A stretch of 64,000 nucleotides of DNA from Endotrypanum monterogeii. Taxonomy: Eukaryota > Euglenozoa > Kinetoplastea > Trypanosomatida > Trypanosomatidae. The stretch lies in the NCBI GenBank assembly GCA_000333855.2, contig CM007338.1, positions 442,806 to 506,805 of the forward strand. The letters run 5' to 3'. Position 1 is the first letter of the stretch, and each line of letters starts with the position of its first letter. Below the pieces are notes generated by a model that saw nothing but the letters and a program-made list of their open reading frames with translations, had not been told where the DNA came from and ran no database searches. Below are positions 21,205 to 30,913 of this stretch, one piece after another. Position numbers and translations under genes: made by a program.

Positions 21205-23100
21205 ATGTCCGATTTCATTGAGCAGCTGCGCCAGCTGGCAAGTGTCTATGCCATTTGCGACAACACCGTGTCTGTGATGGCAGGGATGAGCGAAACGGCG
21301 GAGGAGTTGTCACTTCGTTCCTACGATAGTGTAAAGGGCGCTTCCTACATTTGTCAAATGAATGAGCAGGAACTTGGCGCAGCAAAGGTGTCGCTTTGTG
21401 GCAATGCCGACTGGAGCATTTTTTTTTGCGAGATTGAAATGGCATTTAACTCAGGTAAAGTTACGGCAACGGTCAGAGATGCGTGCCGACCGGCTGATTC
21501 AGTCGCCAGGTCGATATCTCCAAACTCCGTAGGCCTGGAATCCTCAATGGAAGTTGAGTGTCGGTCGATGTCCGGGGAGAAACGCGCTACCTTCGTGCTC
21601 AAGCGGACCACCGAGGATCAGCAAAACTACATTATTGAGCGCATGTTAGAGGCGCATCAGATGTATAGCCACCCAAAGGAATACGAGCAGAAGCTGGCCT
21701 CTGCCATTGAGGAGAAGGAGAAAGCGCTGGCAAAGCGCGATGCGCTTGACCACGAGCTCATCGCGCTGAACGATAATCTGACACGTAACAAGAAGAAACA
21801 GAGGGTGTGTAACGAGCGCAAAGAGCAGCTTTTACTGCAGCTGGGCTCTTGCAACACTGAGAAAAAAGGGATGACATGGCAGGCGATCCAGGAGAATCAG
21901 CGGAAGGCCGTAGGCGAGGGCAACGAGTCTCGACTGCCCAACCCGCTTCGAGACCGTACCTGCAAGGATTATGATCTTCTTCTCTTGCGCATGATTAAGA
22001 GTCGGTGGCTCTCACCGGAGCAGTGTGACGCTTCCTCGCCTGCGAATTGCGTTGTGAAGCCGTTCTCCAAGGAAGAGCTCGCTGTTCAGGAGAGTCAACT
22101 CTCAGGCAGTCGAGCAGCAATATGGAGCGCTCTGGATTTGATCGAGTCATGGAGTTATCGTGTGTTTGATGTACAGATAGCCATGAGTGGTGATGACTAC
22201 CTCTCTTTGCCGATGCAGCCGCAGGGTGGATCTCTCCTGGTGACCATGTATGCGTTGTTGTGCATCCACGACTTTCTTCAAAGGTTTAATATAGACGAAC
22301 AAGTTGCGCTCAACTGGATTAGCGCAGTGGAGGCGGGCTATCATGGCAATCCATATCATAACTCGATGCACGCGGCGGATGTGTTGCAGGTTACACACTT
22401 CATTGTCACAAAGGGTGGATTGGCGAAGCGGTGCGAGCTTAGTGACATTCAGGTTTTTGCTACCCTGCTGGCTGCCGCAATCCACGACTTCGATCACCCT
22501 GGCATAAACAATAACTTCCACATAAAGACCGGCAGTCATTTAGCCACCTTGTACAATGATCGTAGTGTCCTTGAGAACTTGCACGTCAGCAGCGTTTTTG
22601 AGCTCATGAAAAATCCATCCTTCAATATTCTAGCGAGTTTTAGCGATGAGCATCGTCATTGCATCCGTGAGACGATGATCGAGATGGTTTTGGCGACAGA
22701 CATGGGCCTCCACGGAAAGTTCATGTCAAGTCTGAAAGGCAAGCTGCAGGAGCGATCATCTTTCACCAAAAATGACGAACAGATATTGTGCCTCTCGATA
22801 GCTCTCAAGATGGCCGACATTTCAAACTGCGGGCGCCCACTGGACCTGTACCTACGTTGGGGTGGGAGGGTGTCCGATGAGTTTTACCAGCAGGGCGACC
22901 GTGAGCGGAGCCTGGGACTCGACTGCAGCCCATTCATGGATCGCCTGCAGCCGAGCCTTGCAAAGAGCCAGATCGCCTTCATGAACTACATCATCATCCC
23001 CTTCTTTGAGCTGGTCGGTGAGCTCCTACCTGACATGCGCTTTGTCGTAGGTTTGGTCGAGGACAACAAAGCCTACTGGGCCAGTCACGACGACAGCTGA
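21205..23100 (+). CDS. PDEA: Class I 3',5'-cyclic-AMP phosphodiesterase, PDEA type
   Basis: This encodes 631 aa from ATG 21205; an in-frame GTG at 21196 is ignored. The N-terminal ~150 residues are unassigned. A charged coiled coil follows (about 155-220). The catalytic HD-type domain fills about residues 300-625. The class I signature is intact: YHN at 384-386 with H385 as the expected proton donor, and HDFDHPGINN from H427 giving HDx2Hx4N (H427, D428, H431, N436). The glutamine-containing substrate pocket near LQPSLAKSQIAF (about 580-592) is also family-like. It hydrolyses cAMP to AMP. The absence of GAF or FYVE domains, the length near 620 aa and the adjacent PKA gene favour PDEA over PDEB or PDEC. 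Confidence 0.9.
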   Translation: MSDFIEQLRQLASVYAICDNTVSVMAGMSETAEELSLRSYDSVKGASYICQMNEQELGAAKVSLCGNADWSIFFCEIEMAFNSGKVTATVRDACRPADSVARSISPNSVGLESSMEVECRSMSGEKRATFVLKRTTEDQQNYIIERMLEAHQMYSHPKEYEQKLASAIEEKEKALAKRDALDHELIALNDNLTRNKKKQRVCNERKEQLLLQLGSCNTEKKGMTWQAIQENQRKAVGEGNESRLPNPLRDRTCKDYDLLLLRMIKSRWLSPEQCDASSPANCVVKPFSKEELAVQESQLSGSRAAIWSALDLIESWSYRVFDVQIAMSGDDYLSLPMQPQGGSLLVTMYALLCIHDFLQRFNIDEQVALNWISAVEAGYHGNPYHNSMHAADVLQVTHFIVTKGGLAKRCELSDIQVFATLLAAAIHDFDHPGINNNFHIKTGSHLATLYNDRSVLENLHVSSVFELMKNPSFNILASFSDEHRHCIRETMIEMVLATDMGLHGKFMSSLKGKLQERSSFTKNDEQILCLSIALKMADISNCGRPLDLYLRWGGRVSDEFYQQGDRERSLGLDCSPFMDRLQPSLAKSQIAFMNYIIIPFFELVGELLPDMRFVVGLVEDNKAYWASHDDS

Positions 23101-25205
23101 AGATATCCTCCCTATGGCCTGTCTCCCCTCTGCTTCCTCGCCGCACGCTTCTCTCTGTTTTCTCTCGGTCACTCTAGAGGCAATAACAGACGGGTAGGCC
23201 ACAGTTGCCGTTCCATAGTGCTACTCTCGTTTTCTTCACCAAGGGTTAGAAAAAAAAAATATTCATCTCCATGATTTCGGCTGCTCTGTTTCTATTTCCT
23301 TTTTCGACCATCCGCTTTCTTTGGGTATTTGGTAGCTGTTTTTGTTGATCCTCCTCGCTGACGGAAGAGGGGGGTAGCCAACATGCCGAAAGCATCGATG
23401 TCGGTCTGTCCGTATCACGAGGAGCGGGACGGGGAGAGGAATCAAGACAAGTAATATCTACTGCAAAAATCACTCGACTTGGTTTCTTTTCTCAGGATTA
23501 AAAAAAAAAAATTGGTGCAGAAGTTCTCTGTTTTTTATTTTATTTCGAGAGGGGGGGGGCGTTAGCAGGAATTAGATGAGTGATCGCTGTTGACAAGCCG
23601 TTGACCCTTGTCGTGTGGGCCACATTTTTTTACAGGTGCCTGGTGGATTTCATATGCCCTTCCCCTTCCCCTTCCCCCTCTCCCTCCCCCTCTCCCTCTC
23701 TCCCTCTCTCCCTCCTTCCCCCCCCTCCCCCTCCCCCTCCGCCTTCTTTTATGTGTCTGGGGTATGATTATGTATTGGTAAAGAGTTTTGTTTTGATCTC
23801 CTCCTTTTTCGCTGTCTTTCCTCCCTCCTACTCTCCCCGACTTTCACAGTTTGAAATTCGTTTTCCTTTCCATGAGGCGTTTTTTTTTTCGCGTCGGTCA
23901 TTTTTTTTCTTTTCGCTAGTTGACCTCATCAGTGTATTTTGTTGACAATGCTGTTCTCGCTACTGCTGATCATATAGGCGGAAATCACTTCTCACAGCTT
24001 ACGCGCTCTCCTTGTATTGGTGATTTTGGCTGCAGACCGCCTCGCTTCCACCCCTTTCCCGCGTTCGCAACTCACTACCCTAACCTCTTGCCCAAGGACA
24101 ACCAGCAAGTCCCCGGTCGCCATCGGTATTTCTCTCTTTTCGTTGCTTGCATCATGGGCGATGCTCTCTCAGCTTCACGGATGAGGGTGTCACAGAGGGA
24201 GAGGGGTGGGGAGGGGGCCATGTTTTCACCGCTTCGTTTCCCCTTTCCGCTACGGGGGTGCTCCAAGGCGTCCGAGTACAAGTGCTGCAAATCCATCTGC
24301 GTGTGGAGACACCGATATAGACAAAGTCTTTTCAATTGTGATGGACTGGGCTTGAAGGAAATGAAAAACGCATGTGGGTGACATCTCCGGTTTTGCTTCC
24401 TCTCTCACAGCATATATATATATTTAATATTTTTATATGTTTTTGGAAAGTGGAGGACCTTTGAGAGAGCTGCTTGCTACATTTTTTTGCAGGGCTGCTG
24501 TCTCTGCCGCGTAAAATTTGCAGCCAGTTTGTGTTTCTCATCTGCTTGAGCACAGCTCCCTCTTCGACGTGCAGACTCGTATTTTTGAACTCAACAGCTT
24601 CATTCCTTTCTGCTGCTTCCTAGTCATCGCCAGGAGCTCATCGATCTTTCTCGGTTCCGATATACTGCCTCCCCCTTTTTAATTGCTGTGTGAGAGAAAA
24701 CGAAACGACAGTGTCTCGAGATTATTTGCTCACAACATTGGTCAGTGTCTTTTCCCCTTGTGCTGTTACTTCATTTCACGCTGTACACGAGAAGAAACTG
24801 ATGTGATTCCCTGAACCCCTCAAAAGGGCGAGAAGATGTATTCGACTGCCTCTTTTATTCATCTTCGGAAAACGTTTTCCATAAAAGAAAAAAGTCCTCT
24901 CGCACTTTGTCCCCCTCCCCCATCTCATTTATATATCTCCCTATTTCCTCGGATGCTCTTCATATCGACGTTTTTTTTTTTTTTTCGCTGTCCCTTTTCG
25001 GCATTCCCTGCTGCTTGCGCACACACACACACACACATATATATCTATATATATATATATATATATATAGATAGATACATTTGGCTTTTTGTTCTCTGGG
25101 AGTGGTTTTCACTAGGGAGTTCCGTTGGCATAGTTTACTACTACACTACTGTAGCGCACTGTAACTGCGCAACTGACATAGTGCGCTTCTCAATTTTCGG
25201 AAGGG
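23101..25205. other. Intergenic region between PDEA and the ankyrin gene
   Basis: Contains a striking C/T-only tract (about 23656-23750), an A-run near 23501-23511, a CA/TA compound microsatellite (about 25019-25069) and T-runs. The frames 23580-23945 and 23920-24381 are low-complexity and unsupported. Confidence 0.55.
23656..23750 (+). repeat. Polypyrimidine low-complexity tract built from CCCCTT/CCCTCT units
   Basis: About 90 bases of almost only C and T on the + strand, with repeating CCCTT, CCCTCT and CTCCCC units. On the other strand this is a purine tract able to form triplex or H-DNA. A far-upstream splice signal is possible but it is over 1.6 kb from the next start. Confidence 0.85.
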
Positions 25206-25244
25206 TGTTTTTTCCCCGTCTCTCTCTCTCTCTCTCTCCCTCAG
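25206..25244 (+). promoter_or_regulatory. CT-repeat polypyrimidine tract and trans-splice acceptor
   Basis: A T-run and a (CT)n run lead to CTCAG, AG at 25243-25244. No ATG occurs between it and 25370, supporting that start with a 125-base leader. Confidence 0.65.
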
Positions 25245-25369
25245 GCTGAGGTTTTCTACCCCCGTTCGTGGAAAGAAAAAAATACGAATTTTGTTTACTC
25301 TCCCGAACGAGAGCCTTTGAGGTTCCACTGGAGGTCCCTTAGCCAAACATATACCATCATACAACAGCG

Positions 25370-26305
25370 ATGCATCTTTCGGAGCTTTGCCGGGATTCCG
25401 ACATCGATGCTATCATAGCCCACCTTCGCCAGGTAGCGTACTCCGAACCCGTGGCAGCCTCATCCTCGTCTGGGGGCGTAGCAGGAGGCGACACAGCTGC
25501 TGCCACAGGACGCACAAATATTTACGGACTGTGGGGCTATCGGGATAATGACGGGCGCACCGCCTTCCATTGGGCTCTTGCACTCAAGAACTTCGACTTG
25601 GCCCGCAGGCTGATGCAGGCACCATACAATACGCCTGTGCTGACCGAGGATGAGGAATGGAGCACACCCTTTGCTACTGCGTGCACTGTTGGGGCACCAC
25701 TGGACTTGCTGAGCGAGATATTGAACCGAAGTATCGAGGAGATTTCTGCCCTGATGATCCAGGAGACTGAAGAATCCCTCAATTCCGAGCCACAAAACAG
25801 TAGAGGTGATGAGTCAGCAGATCCCGCGCAAGGGAGCAATGATGGAGCACCTACAAAACGCTTGCTTGGGATGTCCGGCATTTCGAGGCCCTCTGACTCT
25901 ACCTTGGCTTCTATTACCACTGCAGTTGTGGAGGCCGAAGATGCGATGGGGCAAACACCCCTTCTCCTTGCTGTGGCGCGTGGACATCTGGATATTGTGC
26001 GCTTTTTGTTGGAGAGAGGTGCAGATATGATGCATCAGAATCATAGAGGTCAGTCTTCACTTCACCGTGCTGTGAACCGGGGGCATATGGAGCTCGTTGA
26101 GTTTCTCGTCTCGACTAGTGAGAGGAACAACACCGCTAGCAAAGCAGTGCATCGACGGTGGATGGATCTGCGGGACAAACACGGCGACTCGGCGCTTTTT
26201 TACGCCTCCATGGATAATAATGAGGAGATGGGTCGGTACCTGCTGCGTCACGGCGCAGATCGCGAGCTGCGGAATGCGGACGGCAAAGCATTCTGGGAGG
26301 TGTAG
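25370..26305 (+). CDS. Ankyrin-repeat protein, possibly the proteasome chaperone Nas6/PSMD10-like
   Basis: This encodes 311 aa. Ankyrin units are visible at about 60-90 (DNDGRTAFHWALALKN), 95-125 (STPFATACTVGAP), 187-220 (GQTPLLLAVARGHLDIVRFL), 221-250 (GQSSLHRAVNRGHMELVEFL), 262-290 and a terminal partial unit. An acidic, low-complexity insert of about 50 residues (about 130-180) separates the second and third units. The order and the HWAL...LHRAV...GADRELRN...GKAFWEV landmarks remind me of gankyrin/Nas6, which escorts Rpt3 during assembly of the 19S proteasome base. That assignment is inference from pattern, and a generic ankyrin adaptor is equally allowed. Confidence 0.8.
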   Translation: MHLSELCRDSDIDAIIAHLRQVAYSEPVAASSSSGGVAGGDTAAATGRTNIYGLWGYRDNDGRTAFHWALALKNFDLARRLMQAPYNTPVLTEDEEWSTPFATACTVGAPLDLLSEILNRSIEEISALMIQETEESLNSEPQNSRGDESADPAQGSNDGAPTKRLLGMSGISRPSDSTLASITTAVVEAEDAMGQTPLLLAVARGHLDIVRFLLERGADMMHQNHRGQSSLHRAVNRGHMELVEFLVSTSERNNTASKAVHRRWMDLRDKHGDSALFYASMDNNEEMGRYLLRHGADRELRNADGKAFWEV

Positions 26306-27178
26306 ACATCTGAGAAATTCGGAAAGAAACACCGGAGGGGGCGGAAGAATATCAAATGTCGCATTCTCCCGTTCTCGGAGGCGGCCGCCATCTTTGTGCT
26401 CACTGACAGCAGCTAATGCGGATTTGCATTCCTGTTTTTGTTTTTCTTCTGGGGGAGGGAGGGGGAGGGGGAGTATTGAGCCGAAATTACTTATTCAGTG
26501 CACTTCGGACTGCCTAGCCTTTCACTTTCCCATCCCTCTCCACCTCCCCACCTCTCCAGCACTACCTCCTCCATTCGAATTGTGTACTTTATTATAAGGA
26601 GAGAGCAGTGTGCACTCTTTTCTGTGTTGAGTTTCTCCTCCCTCTTCCTTCCTTCCTTCCTTCCTCCTCTATGTGGAGGGAAAAGTGCAGACGGGGCAGT
26701 CATGATCTACTCGGTCACACGTGGTCGTGAGAAGGGTGTGTGGAGGGGGGAGGGGGATGGGGTATGGCATGCTCACGCGTCTACTCGGGATTCGCTCTTG
26801 TGAGGATTTTCATTTTTTTTTTTCAAACTTGAACGGAATAGCTACGCTGAAAATATCGTATCGGTCATTGTTCTCTTTTCGATTGCTTCGAAGAAAAGAA
26901 AAAAAAGCAAGGGTGTGTGATGTCATTGGACGTCTCTGCTGCGTTTGGCCCGATGTCTTCGTCACGCCCAGCGGTTTCTTGTAGCGCTGTTGCGATTAAC
27001 GTGCTCAACAGTGTACTGTGCTTCTTGGCTGCGAAGTACTTGGTTGTAGTTTTTTTTCCTCCCACTCTCCATCATCACCTCCATTCCGCGTTGATTCACC
27101 TTCCTGTCCTCCCCTCTTTTTCATTTCATCCGCTGTCGTGGGGCGTGGCAGACGTTACATTCTTGAGGGGCACTCATC
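26306..27178. other. Intergenic region and leader of the methyltransferase gene
   Basis: G-rich run near 26454-26473, CTTCC repeats near 26641-26668 and a long pyrimidine-rich tract 27092-27134. AG at 27150-27151 is the likely splice acceptor, and the first ATG after it is 27179. Confidence 0.55.
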
Positions 27179-29722
27179 ATGAAGCGTCGCGAGCAGCGCC
27201 GACAGCGAGAGCGCGAACAACTGCCACGTGCTTTGACTAGTCTGGCAAATCTCATACCTTCCGGCGAGGATGCACGAAGCTACCTGGTAAGGGAATATGC
27301 CAACATCGCGAAGGATGGCGCAGAGTCGACTACCTCATGTGCTCTGGGTGTCAGTGAGCATGATGCCGATGACAGCGATGCGTGGATCTACGGCAGAGGG
27401 CTTGAGAAGTTGTTGTCAGCTCTGGGGGACGAAGCGTGCCCTGATGGGGCATTTGATGTGGTTCGCATCACCCGCCGCGTGCCGCGCAGCCAGTCTACTG
27501 TTGACACCATCAACGTGGCGGAGTTGTGCTTCGCTCTTTCCCAGGTGTCAGGTCCTGTGGGCATCCATGAGCGACGGTGCGCTGCTGCCGCCGCCGCCGG
27601 GCCGCTAGATGAGACGGTACCCCTTTTGCAATATTACCGAGGCAGTCGATTTGAGGCCATCGTACGTGGTGAGGATCCGTCCTCTTCCGCACTTCGACTG
27701 GCTGCAGCAGCGCCATCTGAGGTACATGTCAACCGCTCAGAGACTCCCTCTACAGGCAACGGGCGCGCCGATAATGTCGACTCAGAGTGGCTTGCGTTCC
27801 TCCAGAGCGTTTCCACACCGCTTCCAATGACTCTTCGCGTGCATCACAGCGAGCCTGTCTTGAGGAACATCGCGATTCGCGTCCTCAGGTCACCGGAGGT
27901 TTCTGCGGTGGTTAGACCTGTGGCTTCCTTTCCGCACGATGCTGGTCTGTATTCCTGCAGCAATAGCGACTACCACCACGACAAGCGCGTGGAATACATC
28001 TGCCGCACCCTGCACGCTGCTAGCGCTGTGTCATTCCAGGAGGTGGTGTCAGCGATACCTGTTTTTGTGCTGGATGTACAGTCACACCACTCTGTCATTG
28101 ATCTTTGCGCTGCACCGGGTAGCAAAACGCTACAGGCCTTGGACGCCATGCTGTGCAATGGGTGGTCTGAAGGTGTCTCTGGAGGGGTCCTAATCGCCAA
28201 CGAAAAGGACCGAGTGAAGGCCACGCAGACGCTGCCAGCTCGCTTGAAGCGCTACCACGCTCCGAATGTGATGACCACTCGATGCGACGGTGTGCAGTGG
28301 CCGCGCTTGTACCTCGACAATCCTACAAATTGCTGCGCTGAGCCCCAAGAGCGGCTGTTCGACCGCGTCATCTGCGATGTCCCCTGTAGCGGTGACGGCA
28401 CCATCCGTAAGGAGCGTTCTGTCTCCACCACATGGTCGGCAAGCTACGTGAAGTCTCTTGTGCCCACCCAACGTGCTCTGTTGCTCCGCGGCCTCGAGCT
28501 CTTGGCTACAGGGGGCATTCTCGTGTACAGTACCTGTAGCATGAACCCAAAGGAGGACGAAGAGGTGGTCTGTGCGGGTTTGGGACTTTTCGGCGACAGT
28601 GTTGAGCTTATCGACGTCAACGCGGTGCTAAAAGAAAAGGGGTTTCACCTTCACTCCGCAGGGGGTATTCTTTTTCCCAATGTCGAAGGACTTCAGCCAC
28701 CGGTGCTGCCCTTGACGTTTGACGGCAGGAAGGTGTTACGTGTTCTGCCGCATCGTGACGATACGGGGGGCTTTTTCGTGGCCGCATTCCGAAAAGTAAA
28801 GCAGGTGGGCTGGAAGGCTCCCTCTGTGGTGCGACCAAAGCTGAACCAGTGGACGAGGGGTAAGCTGTGGGCCCCTGTTGGGGTCGACGATGAGGCGTGG
28901 ATTAATATCTCAACTTTCTACGGCTTTGACCGTCACAACAAGGCCACCTTTGCCTACTATGACGCCGCTGCTTCTGAAGCCGAGAAGGGCTTCATGCCTT
29001 TGTATCACCTCAATCCAAACGGTGGGCCTGTGCGTCGCATCGTGCTTGCAACTCCTGCACTGGCGGATATGATCCTCCGCACTCGTCCGTACAAGGGGCC
29101 TGGCGTAGAAGTGGTATCCGTTGGCGTGCGTGCCTTCGAGGCATATGATGGGAGCTTTTTGCTCACGGCGGCCTGCCGGTGGCGCGCTGTGGTCGAGTCT
29201 GCCTCGTTTCTGGCCCCGCACTGTACTGCTCGTCGGCTGCACCTCCATGTCACGAAACACAGGCAGATACTTGAAGATGTGCTCCGAAATGGTCACGTTT
29301 ACATTCGAGATCACTGGTGGACTCTTCTGGGTGGAGACCCTTCTGTTGTGGCTCCTAACGCACATCGAACATCTCTAGTCAAACCTGGTAGCACCCTCGA
29401 GGCGTTGTTGGCGCAGGGCGATAGTGTGCAGAACACTCCTGTCGATGAGGTCTCCGAGTTGATGAAAGGGGAGGTGGAGGTGGGGTGCGTTCTTGTCGGC
29501 GTCCTCTCCGACGTGCCGTGTGACGGATCCGCTGACCCGTGGTACATGAGTGCGACGCTGAGCGCGCACAAATTGGAGTTGGCCATCGACGGCTCTTTGC
29601 GTGCGTTTGCTCTCATGACGTATTTGAATATTCATAACATCGAGAGTGGCTCGATGCTCGGCAACCCTCCTGATAGATCGATCACCGAAGAGTCACCAAA
29701 GGAGCAGGCCAAGGGGGCGTAG
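27179..29722 (+). CDS. NSUN-family RNA cytosine-5 methyltransferase (NSUN2/Trm4-like)
   Basis: This encodes 847 aa. A basic N-terminus (KRREQRRQRERE) is followed by the family N-domain. The SAM-binding motif I is DLCAAPGSKT (about 308-317). Motif IV, DVPCSGDGTIRKE, starts at D400 with the product-releasing Cys at 403. Motif VI, YSTCSMNPKEDE, starts at Y450 with the nucleophilic Cys at 453. Both catalytic cysteines are therefore present. The long C-terminal part (about 560-847) resembles the extension of the NSUN2 subgroup, which methylates tRNA. The two-cysteine mechanism is established for the family; the substrate here is inferred. Nuclear localisation is plausible from the basic N-terminus. 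Confidence 0.9.
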   Translation: MKRREQRRQREREQLPRALTSLANLIPSGEDARSYLVREYANIAKDGAESTTSCALGVSEHDADDSDAWIYGRGLEKLLSALGDEACPDGAFDVVRITRRVPRSQSTVDTINVAELCFALSQVSGPVGIHERRCAAAAAAGPLDETVPLLQYYRGSRFEAIVRGEDPSSSALRLAAAAPSEVHVNRSETPSTGNGRADNVDSEWLAFLQSVSTPLPMTLRVHHSEPVLRNIAIRVLRSPEVSAVVRPVASFPHDAGLYSCSNSDYHHDKRVEYICRTLHAASAVSFQEVVSAIPVFVLDVQSHHSVIDLCAAPGSKTLQALDAMLCNGWSEGVSGGVLIANEKDRVKATQTLPARLKRYHAPNVMTTRCDGVQWPRLYLDNPTNCCAEPQERLFDRVICDVPCSGDGTIRKERSVSTTWSASYVKSLVPTQRALLLRGLELLATGGILVYSTCSMNPKEDEEVVCAGLGLFGDSVELIDVNAVLKEKGFHLHSAGGILFPNVEGLQPPVLPLTFDGRKVLRVLPHRDDTGGFFVAAFRKVKQVGWKAPSVVRPKLNQWTRGKLWAPVGVDDEAWINISTFYGFDRHNKATFAYYDAAASEAEKGFMPLYHLNPNGGPVRRIVLATPALADMILRTRPYKGPGVEVVSVGVRAFEAYDGSFLLTAACRWRAVVESASFLAPHCTARRLHLHVTKHRQILEDVLRNGHVYIRDHWWTLLGGDPSVVAPNAHRTSLVKPGSTLEALLAQGDSVQNTPVDEVSELMKGEVEVGCVLVGVLSDVPCDGSADPWYMSATLSAHKLELAIDGSLRAFALMTYLNIHNIESGSMLGNPPDRSITEESPKEQAKGA

Positions 29723-30913
29723 GGTCGGCAACTATACACACGGCGGCAGGGGGGGGGGAGGAGGGTGGTGGTGGTGGTGGTGGTGGTGTGTGGCCTGTGC
29801 GTGATTGCTCCAGTATTTGACCAATACTTCAGTCAGCTGGGATTGTGATCTAAGAGGCTATTGTGTCTCTGTGGGGTCTCCATCTTTTTTTTTTTCCGTT
29901 TTAAGTTGACTCTTCTAAGTCAGCACTGAGTATATTTGCCGTTTAAGCCTGCGGGGCACTACTGCAACCACGAAAAGCAGCACAGTCACTGACAAACTTT
30001 TTCTTCAGACAAGAAAGGGGGGGGGATAGGGAGGTTAGTACCTGGGCACCTCATCTACCGCGACAAGCCTGAGTGCGCGTCGGATACAGGTATTAGGGCT
30101 TTCCTCCAAGGGGGAGAGCGTGTGTGCGCGTGTTGCCCCTTTACATGCCGAGGGTAGAAAGTGCGACAACTGTTATTTGCCGCAGCGGTTCTGTGCTGAG
30201 GGGGGGGGGCAGAGCTCTCATCGCGGTAAAGATTATCGCATAGGCGTGTGTGTGTACCAACCGATGTGCAGGACGCTCCTTCGTGTTGGAAGCAAACTCT
30301 CATCCACTTTCAATTTTTCTCTCCATTTTCCCCAACACCTCCGCCCAACTTGTACATATACATTGATTTTGCTCCTCCTCCACTATTTTCTCTGAAGCGA
30401 AAGGATTGAAAGGTGTAGCGCCTAACCACAATTCGTATAACTTCTATCCTTCACCCCATTTCGTGGTTCAGTCTTTTGTTCCTTCGTGACTGTGCTCTGT
30501 TGACAGTTCGTCGTCGTCGTCGTTTTCTCGCGCTCCTTCTGTTGTGTTTCCTTCAAAGGGACGTGATTTTCCTGCCCGCAATTTCACGCTCATCGCGTTC
30601 CTATTATTCAAAGGGTTCTTGAAAAAAAATAAATTAATTGGAACTAAAAGTATCTTATCTGTGGTTGCTTTCCTTCCTTTCTCTTGTATTGGTTTACCTC
30701 CGCCGCATTCACGCTATACGCTTCCTTGTCAGACAGCCTGTCCAAGGAGAAAGGCACTTTGGTGTGCGGTTTCTTTTTTTTTTTTGCCACAGCAGTTTTG
30801 CACCTGTGAATTACCTCCTCCTTTTCTTTGTTTCCCTAGCTTTTGTTTTTTTTCACTCTTTTCATTTCTCAAAAAAAAACTCCTTAACTGTTTTTTTTTT
30901 TTGAATTAACGCC
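29723..30913. other. Intergenic region with GGT repeats and the AN1-gene leader
   Basis: A G-rich GGT array lies directly downstream of the stop (29749-29790) and could form a G-quadruplex in the 3' UTR. Further on are G-runs (30018-30026, 30201-30210) and many T-runs. The tract 30813-30837 with AG at 30838-30839 is the preferred splice acceptor, because the T-run at 30887-30902 has no AG before the ATG. Confidence 0.5.

Noticed and set aside
23920..24381. A 153-codon frame downstream of the phosphodiesterase
   Set aside because: Starts without a good ATG context and has no recognisable domain.
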